Below are positions 21,625-33,476 of a DNA stretch of 64,000 nt, piece after piece. The stretch is from Dicyema japonicum (taxonomy: Eukaryota > Dicyemida > Rhombozoa > Dicyemidae), in contig RDEW01000032.1 of NCBI GenBank assembly GCA_011109175.1, positions 22,459 to 86,458 on the forward strand. The letters run 5' to 3'. The translations under genes and the position numbers were made by a program. How positions within the stretch are numbered: the stretch's first letter is position 1; each line of letters opens with the position of its first letter. The notes beneath the pieces were generated by a model, which was not told the origin of the DNA, ran no database searches, and saw only the letters and a program-made list of their open reading frames with translations.

Positions 21625-23485
21625 TAACTTGTATTCACGACAGTCAAGGATGAAATGTTTGATAATAAAGAAAAAGTGAGATTATTGCCGAACATTTTTC
21701 AGGACTTTTGAATGAAAAGTGAAACCTAAATGTGGAGCCATTTGAAAATACCAAGAAGTCTGAATCTAATATCTACAAAGGAAACTAACCTGGCAATCAT
21801 TAAATTAACAACAACAGGCAGCGGGAAGACAACATACATGGAGAAATGATCAATGTATGCACCAGGCGAACTGACAACCCTCATTACAAAGTTTTCAATA
21901 AGGTATTTGAGACGCATTCCCCTTGAAACTTGGTGATGGAATTTTGATTCCTTTGCATAAACCAGGAAAGAGTAAGGGACCGATAAAAAATCTTAGACCT
22001 GTGATATTACTGGGATCATTGAGGGAAAAACTATCTCTGATAACCCTTAGTCGGATATCTTCTGATGTTTATGAATTTTTGTCGCCGGGACAGAGTGGGT
22101 TCAGAAAGGGACGCTCGACCGCAGATGCTGTTTGGTCCCACAGGTGGAGATGTGCCGTTTGTCAACGATATAAGAGTGATTTTAAAATTTTGGGAGTTGA
22201 CATGTCTAGTCCGTTTGACAGTGTCAACAGAAAAACATTGTTGGACGATGCTGGCAGTTTTCTTGATGAAGATAACACAAGACTTGTTCGTTTCCTATTA
22301 TCGAATATTGAAATAACTGTACGAGTTGGGAACTCAACATCGAAGCCTTTCGGGACAACAGTTGTAATACCTCAGGGAGTTCTATTCGTATACCTGGAAG
22401 CGGCATTGAGAGCTCTTAGAACAAAATGTGAAGGATACATGCCGATGGAAATTATATATGCAGATGACATAGATTTTGTGTCAGAAAATGATTTGGAACT
22501 TGGACTTGCTTTAGAAAAAATTTCTGGAGAATTTAAGAATTGGTCTCTGCGAGTTAATCAGGAAAAGACTGAACACATAAGAATCACAAGGGAATCAAAA
22601 TATATTGATGAAAATTGGAGGAAAAAAAGGAAATTGGGATCCTTACTTGGTGATAGTGAGGACATGATGTATAGAAGAGTTCTAGCCACTCCCATGTATA
22701 AGAAAATGCAGAAGATATGGAGTCGACGAAAACTAATAAAAACAAATCTCAGAATAAGACTATGCAAAGCATATATAAACTGGTGCATATGTACAACTCG
22801 GGTACATGGGGGTCACAGAGCTAGAGCTCAAGAAAATGGATATATTTCATCGCAAACAATTACGCAATTTAATGGGCCTAGGTTGGCCCAAAAGATTTCA
22901 AATAAGAAATTATACTCTGTGGCATAATCGAAGCCAATAAGCATCGATATTAATGAATCAAGTGGAGACTGTTCAGGGCACTTGCTCAGAATGGACATAA
23001 ACGCCCCTGCTAATATAATAATGGACAATTACTTTAACAATGAGAACGAATTATCATTCAGAGGAAGACCCAGAGTCACTCTACCCATGGCTCTGAACAA
23101 GGATCTTAATGGATTAGAAGAAATATTAAATCTGCAGAAGACCTAGAAGATCTAAGAACAGATGCGCAAAGCAGAGGCGATGGAGACGCCTAGTGAAGCA
23201 GATTGTAAACGTGTGGCACAAACGGGACCTTAGTTAATATAACGTTCTTTGGTTCTGTAAAAAGTGCTTTTTAATAATTAATAATAACATATGTGCCTTT
23301 TGAAGCCATGCTGCGTATGAACCATAAAAGGCGCTGTCGTGACTGCAAAGATCCAGTCACTCGGCCGATACGTGTTTGTGTGGGGTCGAGGGAGGATCAT
23401 CGTCCAAAATGAGGTACCTGCTAGAGCGTGGTGGATCACGTGATTAGTTAGTTTGTGTAACCGTGGTTTCTGGTGTTATTAATAA
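21625..23485 (+). mobile_element. LINE (group b), 5'-truncated, long RT frame
   Basis: Contains a 334-codon RT frame (21923-22927): HKPGKSKGPIKNLRPVILLG, GQSGFRKGRSTADAVW, DMSSPFDSVNRKTLLD (catalytic D), PFGTTVVIPQG, YLEAALRALRT, EIIYADDIDFVSEN (intact YADD), FKNWSLRVNQEKTEH and GSLLGDSEDM. Next to other copies, motif 4 has lost the residues between PQG and LF (about 6 aa). Frames shift in the thumb (22.8 kb), and the RGRPRVTLPMAL tail follows near 23.07 kb. The 3' end (23.28-23.48 kb) has the GATCACGTGATTAGTTAG segment and an AATAAAA tail. It separates flank blocks A and B. Confidence 0.85.
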
Positions 23486-23489
23486 AACA

Positions 23490-26430
23490 TCTAAATATAT
23501 TATATAGAAATATATTTTTATACATGTAGTTACTTTCAGTTGATTTTCTAAGTTCTTTTAATTTCTGTTAGACATGATTTGTATTCTAATCTCAATGCAT
23601 TCACACTTTTTTGTTATTATCTTTTAGTTTCTGATGCTTTCCATGTGTGTTATCCGATCCAAAAAATCACCTTTTTAGATAAGGAGTGGTATTGTTTCCA
23701 CTATTTAAATTTTTCACCTTAGAAAGAACTCAAACTTTATTTTCAGAAGTAAGAACAGCAATGTCAGTTAATTACATTGAAAGTAGCTCTTTACTTTTTG
23801 TTTGTGAATGAGCTCCAGAAAACAATATAGTTCCGCACTGTTGAAACACTGATGACGGCGTCACTCGTCAACACCAAAGCATGTGTGGAACCATCAACCG
23901 AACTGGCAGTGGAGTGAGTCGAACCTTAATTCATGATTATTACACTGTTCCATCAGGCCTACAACCAATAAGGGAGTTTTAATAATGTTGATCGCAACAT
24001 AAATATTTAAACAGTCTCAGAAATAAAAATGACCCTAGTTTCAAAAGTAGGGTAATTTTTACTTGACCTAAAAATTTAAAATTTTGACGTAATTTTTGAC
24101 ATAGATATCAGTAAAAAGTCCTGGAAAAATACAAGTTTTAGAGAAGATTTAAGTATTATATAAAAAAAGTCAACACACATCGATCAGATAGAATACATCT
24201 GGGTACATCTGAAATCGACAAAGAATGTTCTTGAATTACTGCAACTCTTAAGACTAACAAATAATCGAGAGAATATTTCGGAAACGAATCATTTAACTGT
24301 CACATGCTTTATGATTCGAGTTTAAATTGTATTTTGTAACAACTCAGTAACCATTCTCTTAATCGATCGAGAATTTTAGAAAAAATGATGCTTCTAGTGA
24401 ATAAAAAAATAGGAGACGGACCGAGACAAAAGAAAAAGTGACCCCCGTAGGGTTATGTAGAAGGTAGAAACGACAAGAGAAAAGATGGCCTGTATGTGTT
24501 ATCTGAATATTACTATTAAATGTTTTCTTAAATATTTTAAAGTTAAATATTTTTAAACCAAGAAGTTTAAATTTATTAAAACCCAACTAAATAACCCGGA
24601 TTAGTAAGTTAGTAAAGGCAAAGTTTTTATCAAATTAATTTCGGGCATTTACCCTGATAGACGCAGTATTGTACGGCAAAACTTAATAGTTCATATTTTT
24701 TGTAGCTCACATACGCCTCCTAATTTATTAAATTAATAAAAACTTTATGATTGAATATATCAATTTTTTCATTAATGCAAAATTTACAGTCATTAGCAAT
24801 TCCGCGAAAGTTTTTACTACCATAATTGTTTCGATCATGGTGGTATTTCTTCTCATGATTTTTATGGAAGTGATCAGAATTACGATGTCCTCGAACTTGT
24901 TCATGTTCATCAGCATTTACGTTGAACTCATCATCACCATAATTGTTCCTATTATGGTTGTATTTTTTCTCATGATGATTTTTATAAGAGTGATGAGAAT
25001 TATGATGTCCTCGATCTTGTTCGTGTTTATTATCATTTATATCCAACTCATATTTATCACGATAAACCCTTTTAGCGTTTGAAATCTGTGATAATAATAT
25101 AATTCCTTTAATTAATAGGCAAAAAACCAATTAGACCAATCATTTCTGCCAACTAGGAATTATTTTATGCATTTTATTATAAATTTATGGTTCGCCATTA
25201 AAAAAATAAAAAATATATTTAATATTTATATTTAAAGTTAGTCATTTTAATAGTAAATAACTAATTTATCATTTTATTAATTAAGTTGACAACAAACTCT
25301 GAAAATGTCTGCTTTAAAACGAGCTTTCTGAGTTCGTTGCCATATGACCAATAACCAACAAGAAAAATCAACGTGTACCAGGTAAGAAATGTTTATTGTT
25401 AAAATCAAAATGTCAAACATCGCTCACACAAACTGCATGTATATTCACATTCAGAATGGCGAGCGAGATTAGTTCAAATAACCAGCAGCGCTCAAGGGAA
25501 TCTCCTGTTCGTACAGAAATCCGATTCAAGAATTTCAGCCTCTCAAGAGCAATGTTTAAATAAAATTGGATATGGGAACAAATGTCAAAAATATCAATTA
25601 CATAAAATATTTGCAATAAACTAGGGAAATTATCATGACTCTAATATGTTTAAGAAACCTTAAAATTATTATCACTTCTTGGATAGATCTTTTGAGTTCC
25701 AAATTAAATATTTTATAATACTTTGTAATAATCTCATATAGGTGACCTAAATAAGAATTTCATTTATCAAATTCAAAAAAATCAATTCTAGTATAGGAAT
25801 ATAACTGAGTCTTTGTAGACAATCCGATCCGCCGTAAAGTAATCACTTATTACGCCGTTTCTTGTCAAATCACTACAACCAATAATAATTATTTATGGCA
25901 AGTTGACTATAAAATAAAACCATTTAGGAGTTTTAATCAATATTGGTCGCTACACAAATATTTAAAAAAAACTCAAAATGACTTTCTTGTATTAAATAGG
26001 GTAATTTTAACTTGGCCTAAAAATTCAAAAATTTGACATAGATTTCATTAATAAGGTTTCAGAAACATAGACGACAGATGTGGAAAAGATGTATGTATTA
26101 TAAAAATTTCAACAAATTTCAATCAGAAAGAATATATCTCGCTACATCTGATGTCGACAAAAAAATTGATTTAACTATTGAAAAACTATTAAGTTAGTTT
26201 TACAATAAATAATCGACGAGAATACCATTCAACCATAAAAAACATTATAGAAACAATCATAAACTAGTTAAGGAAGATGGCAATATTTAGTCCTGTGAAA
26301 CCTATGTCAATGATCAAGGTCTTTATTCCGTGTCGAAATAGCATTGAGTTTACGATTTTATAACGTAATCTCTTAACCAATCTGACACAACAGTTGGCAA
26401 TTAGTGCCATAATACAGATTGCTCAATACA
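23490..26430 (+). repeat. duplicated flank, copy B
   Basis: Begins with ACATGTAGTTACTTTCAGTT, runs through a SINE, the dispersed repeat, the intact His-rich gene, the MASEI motif (25453-25560) and a further 0.8 kb (25.62-26.43) that matches copy C (40.70-41.56) but is missing from A. The order is the same in every copy, which shows a segmental duplication rather than independent insertions. Confidence 0.8.
24630..25143 (-). CDS. small secreted histidine-rich repeat protein, 3 exons
   Basis: Not a family I recognise. Exons 25143-25128 (16 nt), 25105-24744 and 24719-24630 give 155 aa; the introns are 22 and 24 nt, GT-AG. The joined start MIGLIGIILLSQISNA is a good signal peptide, cut before KRVYRDKYE. 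Then two ~36-aa repeats, each HEQ.RGH.NS....KNH.KKY.H.RNNYG, about one fifth His, rich in Asn and charged residues, with no Trp. The tail has four Cys (DCKFC and YCVYQGKC), likely two disulphides. Histidine clusters suggest metal binding or pH-dependent behaviour; that is inference. Without the second intron the frame would stop at once, losing the Cys-containing tail. Copies A and C are broken, so B appears to be the functional locus. Confidence 0.65.
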
Positions 26431-26554
26431 GGCAGGACACAGTCTTTGTTGTAATTGTGTTGAAGAAGATTACGCTTGCAAAATTTTGCAACTTAAAAAG
26501 AGTATATTTCAAGATAAAAATGCGCAAGCAAGATCATAAGAAGTATTGTTAGTT

Positions 26555-26835
26555 ATCCAATAGTACATTACAAGTTCCCACCTCAAAAAAGAGGTGGAGA
26601 AGTAGATTCGCCCTATTCCATTTTCATCAAACGTCCTTCCGTCAAAGACATCACTTCATTCTTTGGCGAAATAGTTTTCATAATGTACTATTCACCAGAG
26701 GATTTGGGCAGGGAGAAGGTAGGAAGATCACTTATACTATGTCGTTCCAGAAAGACTCGTCGCCTTATGGGTTGACGAGAATTGACGTTAATTCAATATT
26801 TCATCTTTCAGAGTCGAAACCATATCATCATACGT
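26555..26835 (-). repeat. SINE family copy (1 of 3)
   Basis: Shares AAAGAGGTGG.GAAGTAG, GACATCACTTCATTCTT, GGAAGATC and GACTCGTCGCCT..TGGGT with 34.57-34.88 and 49.10-49.27 kb. The copy at 34.5-34.9 kb shows a tRNA-like head on the minus strand, which gives the orientation. An open frame at 26739-26975 lies inside and is not a gene. Confidence 0.55.
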
Positions 26836-26984
26836 TAAGTTCAGCCAGAAAGCCATTCTCCCATCTAGGATCTTCATTTCGTTGTGACCATGTAGTAATA
26901 ATCTGTATTAATACAAATCCAAAGCTACGAAAAATAAGTAAAAATAAGTTTATTAGAAAAAATGAGCGATTATGACACAATAAA

Positions 26985-29310
26985 TTAATCAGATTCCTCC
27001 TCAGCGGTCCTTAGCCAGTCAACAAACGGAAGAACAATCTGTTTTACTTTCGGATCAGTCACTTGTTCATACCAAGCTAAGACAGCTTCTTCATATACAA
27101 TATCAAGCTCATAAAGGATCATCAAAACACGTGGAAAACACGCGATCAAATCTTCATCAGAAGTAATGAAGTACTCCTACCATACAGCCAAAGCACAAAA
27201 CCAGGAGACCTCGCAGAGAATCCACCTGTGCATCGATTGTCTTTAAATAGAACTGCAAGACAGGGGCCATGTGCTGAAGGATTCGTTGAAATCGTTTTAT
27301 AGCCGTCTCAGTCTCAGACGGGAATCTCAAAAAGACCACAATAATGATCTCTTGTAACTGAGACGACGACAGAACGCACGTGAGTCTATTATAAAGCATA
27401 AAATTACTTTAATGAGTTCAACTCGAGTATGAGGTTGTCCACGGTGGGAGGTTTATTAGCAGCGTACCTTTTGATCGTCTCATGGGCTTCTGAAATGAAA
27501 TGAGAGACGTAATCTGCTATTTCACTTTCTTCCTCATCACTATGTTCACTTTCCTCGATTTGAATCCCCCATCGAGAGGATGACTTCAGCTCATCCCCAA
27601 AGTTTTTGTAAAAGTAAGCAAACTCAGAAATGCACACACTTTTCCCTGACCCTAACCTAAACCACGTAAATCAACCTGTATTCGAATCATTGGGGCAACT
27701 GACAACTCTTGTAGATGAAAGGGAACAGATGTCATTAAATTTTACGCCACGACCGAAGACCACTCCGGATGAGGTTGAAGAATTTGGAGGAATTTGAGAG
27801 TTAGTCCCGAAAATTGAGTCCGAGCAAATTGAGTGATGCCCAATATAACAATCGTCGTGAATAATACAATTTTTGAGTGTACTATTCTGGATAACCACAT
27901 TCGAGCCAATACAACAGTTTTCTAGCGAAGAGGAGTCGATTTTAGAATTTATGCCAATAATTGAGGACTTGATCCTCGATTTAATGTCAACGTTGGCTGT
28001 TTGATGTACAAATGTTTTATATTTCTTCAAGTAAATATAGCCGTTTAAATGGAGAGGTATGGTTTCATCCGTTAAACGAGCCATTGAATAAGTTCCCATT
28101 GAGTTTATTGGTAAAATATAATCGTCGGTTATATGGACATAAACGTTGTTGACATAACCTAAAATAAAAATTCATGAATGGTTAACAAAAAATAATAAAA
28201 TGTGTGGGAAAATAAATTTAATATGGAGATAAACTTGAAAATTCCCCACAACAGACAAATCTACTCATCTCAGCGAATGTCTGGTGTATAACTTCCCTGT
28301 TAGCCATCGCATCCTTCACTTGAAGGGACTGATGATAATAAATATAAAATATTAAGTAAATAGATAAAGGTGAATAAAGTATCAAAATTTAACTAAATAA
28401 ATTGTTTCAGTATAATAAACGTATAATGTTATTTAAGGTATAATTAAATTATTTTTATATGGTTAACCAAAAGTAATTCAATTGGCGGGCATAATAGTTC
28501 AAAAATTACAGCACCTGTTGGTTCTTGCAGTAATCATGCAAATAGTCATCAAGTGAGTGAAAGTCAAAGTTATCAACGAAAATTGTGAGAAACAGTGGAG
28601 AACAGATCGCCACGTTAGTTTGAACAACATTTACAAGCGAGGTCAAATCTCCATTCAGTTTATTATTTTCCGCAAGTCTAGATAGAATCTACGGATTAAA
28701 ACTAATCAAACCTCATGCATTTTAATAGCACGTGGCTTGCTGCCATAGTCGTAGTCAATTAGTAAATTCTTGTTATCAACTGTGAGATTAACAAAAGCTT
28801 GAATCTCTTGTAAACGTTTGTTCCAGTTTTGTAGAAAACTGTAGTTATAAAAGGATCTTTCTTGTTTTTGTGGTGTTTAAAGACTTCAGAAAAGTTTTAA
28901 TCTTGAGACTATCGGGTTTGAATAAGCAAAAAATGTCTGAAAACAAGTTCATAGCAAAAGCAAGCCTCAATACATCTCCAACACTCTTGCATTCTTCGTT
29001 AGTTATAAATCTAATTTTTAACTTGACAAATTTTGCCCGCGCATTACTAAAATAATATATTATTTACGGTTCACCAACGTAAATATTTTAAAATAGCTTC
29101 GTCTTCTAGACGAGAAAATATAGTGACCTCGTCAACGTCTGAACAATACAAATTCCCAAGAACAATATCCATTATAGGAACATTAGATACTGGTAATAGA
29201 CTCTAAAATATTACTTCTCTAAACCTCGTGTGTATCTATGTTTAATGGAGCCAATCGGTCATTAAATAAACAAGAAATATATAAAGCTTTAAAATTTTCC
29301 TTCTTCCATC
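26985..29310 (-). CDS. EIF2B5: eIF2B epsilon (eIF2 guanine-nucleotide exchange factor, catalytic subunit)
   Basis: Translation initiation: eIF2B epsilon recharges eIF2 with GTP; cytosolic. Minus-strand exons: ~29305-29225, 29202-29075, 29046-28910, 28883-28712 (one unresolved frame shift inside), 28688-28515, 28328-~28265, 28158-27676, 27651-27408, 27385-27202, 27176-26985. Nucleotidyltransferase-like part: ISCLFNDRLAPLN, LLPVSNVPIMDIVLGNLYCS, NEECKSVGDVLRLA, AICSPLFLTIFVDNFDFHS. Left-handed beta-helix hexapeptides in 28.0-27.7 kb (SSIIGINSKI, CCIGSNVVIQNSTLKNCIIH). Acidic linker, then the W2/HEAT domain (YFITSDEDLIACFPRVLMIL; end VDWLRTAEEESD). Introns 22, 28, 26, 23, 24, 22 and 25 nt, plus 186 nt and one near 110 nt around the small exon at 28.3 kb, which is needed on phase grounds. 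The start codon is not found; a LINE begins just beyond. Confidence 0.88.
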
Positions 29311-29429
29311 ACATAAATTAAATAATCCACATGTCTTATATTAAAATATATTATTTTAATTTTTAATATTATTTTAAATTTTTTAATATAACGAGTTAAT
29401 GTTATTCTTCCTGTGTAATTAATTTTAGC

Positions 29430-32200
29430 GTGCGTCATGTGGTTCACCGTTTCTGTTGGCGTCGGATATAGTCCTAAACTATATCTAAAAAGAACCATTT
29501 GCTCTCTACCAACCAGAGGACTTCCCACTGGACGGCATTCTCTCACTGTTGGAACATTCTATCGATTGAGACTGTTGACCTCAGGAGACGTGGAACAAAA
29601 CCCAGGCCCAAAGAAGTTAACAATCCAAAGCTTAAACATAAACGGGATCAGAGGAAAAATTGCCGAACTTTCCTTATTCTTGGAGAGGAACAGAGTGGAC
29701 ATCTGCCTTCTCCAGGAAACGAAACTTTCAAATAACATTCCTACTCCTCTCTTTAACGGATACAACACAGTAAGATCCGACCGCCCATCTGGCCAAGGAG
29801 GGGGTCTACTGACTCTTGTGAGAAAAGGAATAAAATACCTCGAGAACCCTTCTCTTTACAAGAGCTTAATGGAAGACTCGAACACGGAGATAATTGGAAT
29901 CTCTGTTATAACTTCCATTGGAAAAATTGAAATTGCGAATGTTTATGTTCCTCCTCCTGGCTCCTGCAAGAAAAATTTCTCCTTTGACCTATCTACCTTG
30001 GACAAACTGGAGAACTTGCTTTTATGTGGAGACCTGAATGCGAAGCACCCTTCTTGGTTCCGCTACCAATCCGCTGATAACAGAGGAAACCTGCTATTAT
30101 CCCAAATGCAAAACTTAATAATCATCAACAACCCGAAAAGAACACTAGGACACCATACAACACAAAGGACATGGTGACATCTCCGGACTTATCCGTCTGC
30201 TCACCTCGTCTTTCCCGATCATTAATTGGACGGTCCGTTATGACCTCCGGAGCGACCACCATTCAATGTTAATGAAGCTGAACTGCGAGCCACGCTTTGT
30301 ACCGAAGCCTATTCATTTCTATGATTACAAAAATGCAAATTGGACTGGCTTTACAAATTTCGTTGATTCAAATCTGCAACATTTCCAACCCTTAAATTTC
30401 TCCTCCATAGACAAAGCTGCTATTTCAACAAAACAATCATTGACGGAGAAATATTTTTATCAGAAAAGCATATATAAAAAACGAAAAATTGAAATACGAC
30501 TCAAAAACAAAGAAAATAATTATGGAAAGAAACTACCTTAAGAAAATGATACATCGTTCACGAGAGGTTATTAATCGAATCAGGTCACTAAACATTCTTA
30601 TCACGAAAAGCACAAACAACACCCAAAGGAAGAAACTCATGCGAATCTCTGCTGCCATGAATAATCAGACCTCAATTTCCAACATTTGGAAGATGTTGAG
30701 GCGTCTGAAGAACCCAGAATACGAAGATAACAAAGAACAATGCCAGCTCAATCTGAATAAATATATGAAACATTGTATTCGAATCAGTCACATTCCTTAT
30801 AAAAAGATTAACACACAAACGAAAATAAAGAGAAAGCCATCCAAATTTGCCCCGCTGATTTATTTTCTCCCTAAAGATGTATCCAAAGCAATATCAAATC
30901 AGAAAAAAACAAACTCATGTGGCCCAGACGGAATTCCTCTTATTCTGCTGAAACACTTGGGCCCAGCATCAATAAATGCATTAACAACATCTACAACACA
31001 TCGCTGAACATAAATACCATACCGACTTTATGGAAACTATCAAAAATTCGACCAATATTGAAGCCGGGAAGACCGAAGAACGATCCCGGCTCTTACAGAC
31101 CAGTTTCCCTTATATGTGTTTTGTCGAGGATCCTGGAGAAACTGGTCCTAAAAGTTATTCGCCCTTTTCTCCCACAACCTACATTCCAACATGGCTTCAA
31201 GGAAGGATTATCAACAACCTCCTTCCTAACAACATTAATGAAGTTCATAACTGAAGGACACAAGAACAAGCCAAAACAGGAAAAATCGGTCATATGTACG
31301 ATCGATATTCAAAAAGCTTTCGACTCTGTCCCAAGGAAGATCCTCATACGAAAAATATTTTTGACAAAAATTGATGCACCATTAAAGTTATGGTTAGCAA
31401 ATTTCGTAAGTGGACGCCGAGGGAAAGTATCCGTCGGAAACAAGAGTTCCAGATCGGGATTATTACCCAATGGTGTACCCCAAGGATCTCCTCTGTCACC
31501 AATCCTTTTTAATTTGTTTTTGAGTGATCTCCCGTACCTATGAATAATAATGACATGCTACTTTCTATGCCGATGACATAGTTGTCGCATCTAGAGACGT
31601 AAACGTCGAACATGCTAAGAAAGACTACAAGGAATACTAAATAACATATATGGATGGTTGTGCGAAAATCGATTAAATGCATGTTCCGAAAAGTCAGCAG
31701 TCACTCTATTTACTAAGAATAGAAAGATGGGAACGCAAACAATTGATGTCACGTTAAATGGAGTACCTATACCACAAAAGAAATCGCCGAAGATAATGGG
31801 AGTAACTTTTGATACTTTCCTCTGCTTCTCAGCCCATGTGGAATCTATCATATCAACCTGTGCAAAGAAGATCAATTTTGTAAAGGCCTTCCTTTGGAAC
31901 TGTGGAGGAATTTATCCGCCAGGTATCGGGACCCTCTACAAGCAGTATGTCGAGCCAACAATAGGCTATGCATGTGCTGCATGGGGATCTAACCTGTCGG
32001 CAACGAACCTAACAAAAATTCAAGAGATGATTTTTGGAAAAAAACTTTGTGAAATTTTAATCGAAGGTATTCCAATATTCGATTCAATAAACTTTAAAAT
32101 GACAATTCTTGTTTGTTTTATTATCGTGTATAGTTAAGTTTTATAAAAACAATAATAAACAATGAAAACGTGTTAATAAATTAAAATTATTTTAAATTAA
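29430..32200 (+). mobile_element. L2/CR1-like LINE, near full length, with N-terminal 2A motif
   Basis: The frame from ATG 29437 gives a short leader ending in a 2A motif at residues 46-58, then the endonuclease: LTIQSLNINGIRGKIAEL, LLQETKLS (catalytic Glu), RSDRPSGQGGGL, IANVYVPPP, LLCGDLNAKHPSW. The frame breaks near 30.17 kb. Further parts: linker 30.27-30.9 kb; RT from CGPDGIPLILLKHLGP (30.93 kb), SYRPVSLICVLSRILEKLVL, QHGFKEGLSTTSFL, TIDIQKAFDSVPRKI, LLPNGVPQGSPLSPILFNLF (31.5 kb), a YADD box reading FYADDIVVASRD (31.57 kb, after a shift), KIMGVTFDTF and a thumb with EPTIGYACAAWGSN. It ends with stop 32135-32137 and an AATAAA-rich tail. Several frameshifts: probably a recent but inactive copy. 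Confidence 0.85.
29572..29610 (+). other. 2A ribosome-skipping motif in the LINE leader
   Basis: Codons for LLTSGDVEQNPGP, agreeing with the D(V/I)ExNPGP consensus that makes ribosomes skip the last Gly-Pro bond. Here it would release a 57-residue leader from the EN-RT polyprotein (Pro58 onwards). 2A motifs at the N-terminus of LINE ORFs are known from trypanosomes and from some CR1/L2/Rex-type animal elements. Activity is inferred from the motif only. Confidence 0.75.
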
Positions 32201-32204
32201 GAGA

Positions 32205-32325
32205 CATGGCGGATTCATTAAAAAAATCTGGAGGATTCGAGAATTTTTGTTACAAAAAATGGCGGATTAGAGAATTTATTAGTTATAATTGGCTGATTCG
32301 ATAATTGGCGGATTCGAGAGACTTT
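32205..32325 (+). repeat. pogo-like transposon end with iterated motif
   Basis: The unit TGGCGGATTCGAGA occurs in about five variants between 32207 and 32315 (TGGCGGATTCATT, TGGAGGATTCGAGAAT, TGGCGGATTAGAGAAT, TGGCTGATTCGATAAT, TGGCGGATTCGAGAGA), followed by CTTTACTGTA. The last part, read backwards, starts TACAGTAAAG, as in pogo/Tigger ends next to a TA target. No transposase is seen. Confidence 0.4.
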
Positions 32326-33170
32326 ACTGTATTATTGAGGAGTTTCTCCGAGGAAAGCACTTGCTTTAATCCAAGTATGCAAAGATGATGATTGAGGTCA
32401 AATCTCTATTACCTGAATTTTTTTATTATGCCTATGACAGTGTTTTTCGGGTTCATTAAAGTATATTCAATTAAGCACACTTTGAGGGAGTCCGAGAACG
32501 CCTGAATTTTCTCATTCTGACTATGACGGTGGTTTTCGGTTAATAAATTTAATTTAATCAAGATCTCTTAGTTTGTCTACAATACCAATACTGACCGATC
32601 TATGGGAGCGACAGTCATTTTCAGCGTCTTCTAAATGGCTGCTGGCTTCCTACAAGATAGTTAGATCGGGGTTACTTAATTAAGCACTCTCTATATATCA
32701 TGGTCATTACTCATGACAGGGCATATACAACCCAAGAACTTGTTATTCCCATGAACAAGGATGCTAAAGGGTAGGTCTGGAAGATAATTTTTGTATACAC
32801 GAAAAAAAGGTGTAAAAGCCAAATAATAAAGTTATCCCAGCTTCGAGCAATTCTCGGAATCTTGTTTACAGTTCCACTAGTAATCCCAATGTGAAGTATC
32901 TCCTTGAATTTCTACAGAAAACCTAGGTTGGAATGTCTTTCTTTAAAACTTAACGTGATTTTTCTGCATGATAACATGGCGATTTTTGTCAATAAAGTAA
33001 AAAATCGATATTTTCTTTAAAATTGTTTAAAACTTATAAAAATGTAGTTTTTAATCAAAAATATTATATTAATCAAAAGTTATAAAGTCAAAAAGTCAGA
33101 ATACCTTATTGGAATAATTTCTGATTCAAAGAAAATATTTTTAATATTTGTCGTCATTGTCTTCTCTTAG
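32326..33170. other. no supported gene
   Basis: Two short similar lines (CTATGACAGTG.TTTTCGG.TTCA at 32.43 kb and CTATGACGGTGGTTTTCGGTTAA at 32.52 kb) hint at a local duplication. No gene recognised. Confidence 0.35.
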
Positions 33171-33476
33171 ATTATTTGTCAGATAATTGACGATGTTCTA
33201 AACGATTTTGAGTTAGATCGCGAAGACGCTGTTGAACATTCAGATATTGCATTTCAGGGACGATTTATGTGGAATCGGGAAGTACTAGAATCAAGATTAT
33301 TTGTCAATCAAGTGCTTTCTATCACAAAAGTGGAAAAACAACATTTTTCTACATGTGTATGTATACAACTATCTGAAAAGTGTAATTCCACATCATTAGT
33401 TGAGATAAGTTTTTCTTTATTTGAAAAATTACTATCTTTTTTAAGATCATTTTTTATTCATTTTGGTCAAAAATAA
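33171..33476 (+). CDS. unrecognised exon-like open frame
   Basis: About 101 codons, open from an acceptor-like TCTCTTAG at 33170 to TAA at 33476. It reads IICQIIDDVLNDFELDREDA, further EHSDIAFQGRFMWNREVLES, then becomes Phe/Leu/Ser-rich (FSLFEKLLSFLRSFFIHF). Base composition of the first half (less AT, GA-rich) looks coding. It could be the last exon of a gene with tiny introns, since no ATG is needed at its start; upstream exons were not found. I do not recognise the protein. Confidence 0.35.
   Translation: MICQIIDDVLNDFELDREDAVEHSDIAFQGRFMWNREVLESRLFVNQVLSITKVEKQHFSTCVCIQLSEKCNSTSLVEISFSLFEKLLSFLRSFFIHFGQK

Noticed and set aside
32205-32325. CRISPR-like array
   Set aside because: The repeat unit is short and variable, spacing is irregular and there are no cas genes; the genome is clearly eukaryotic.
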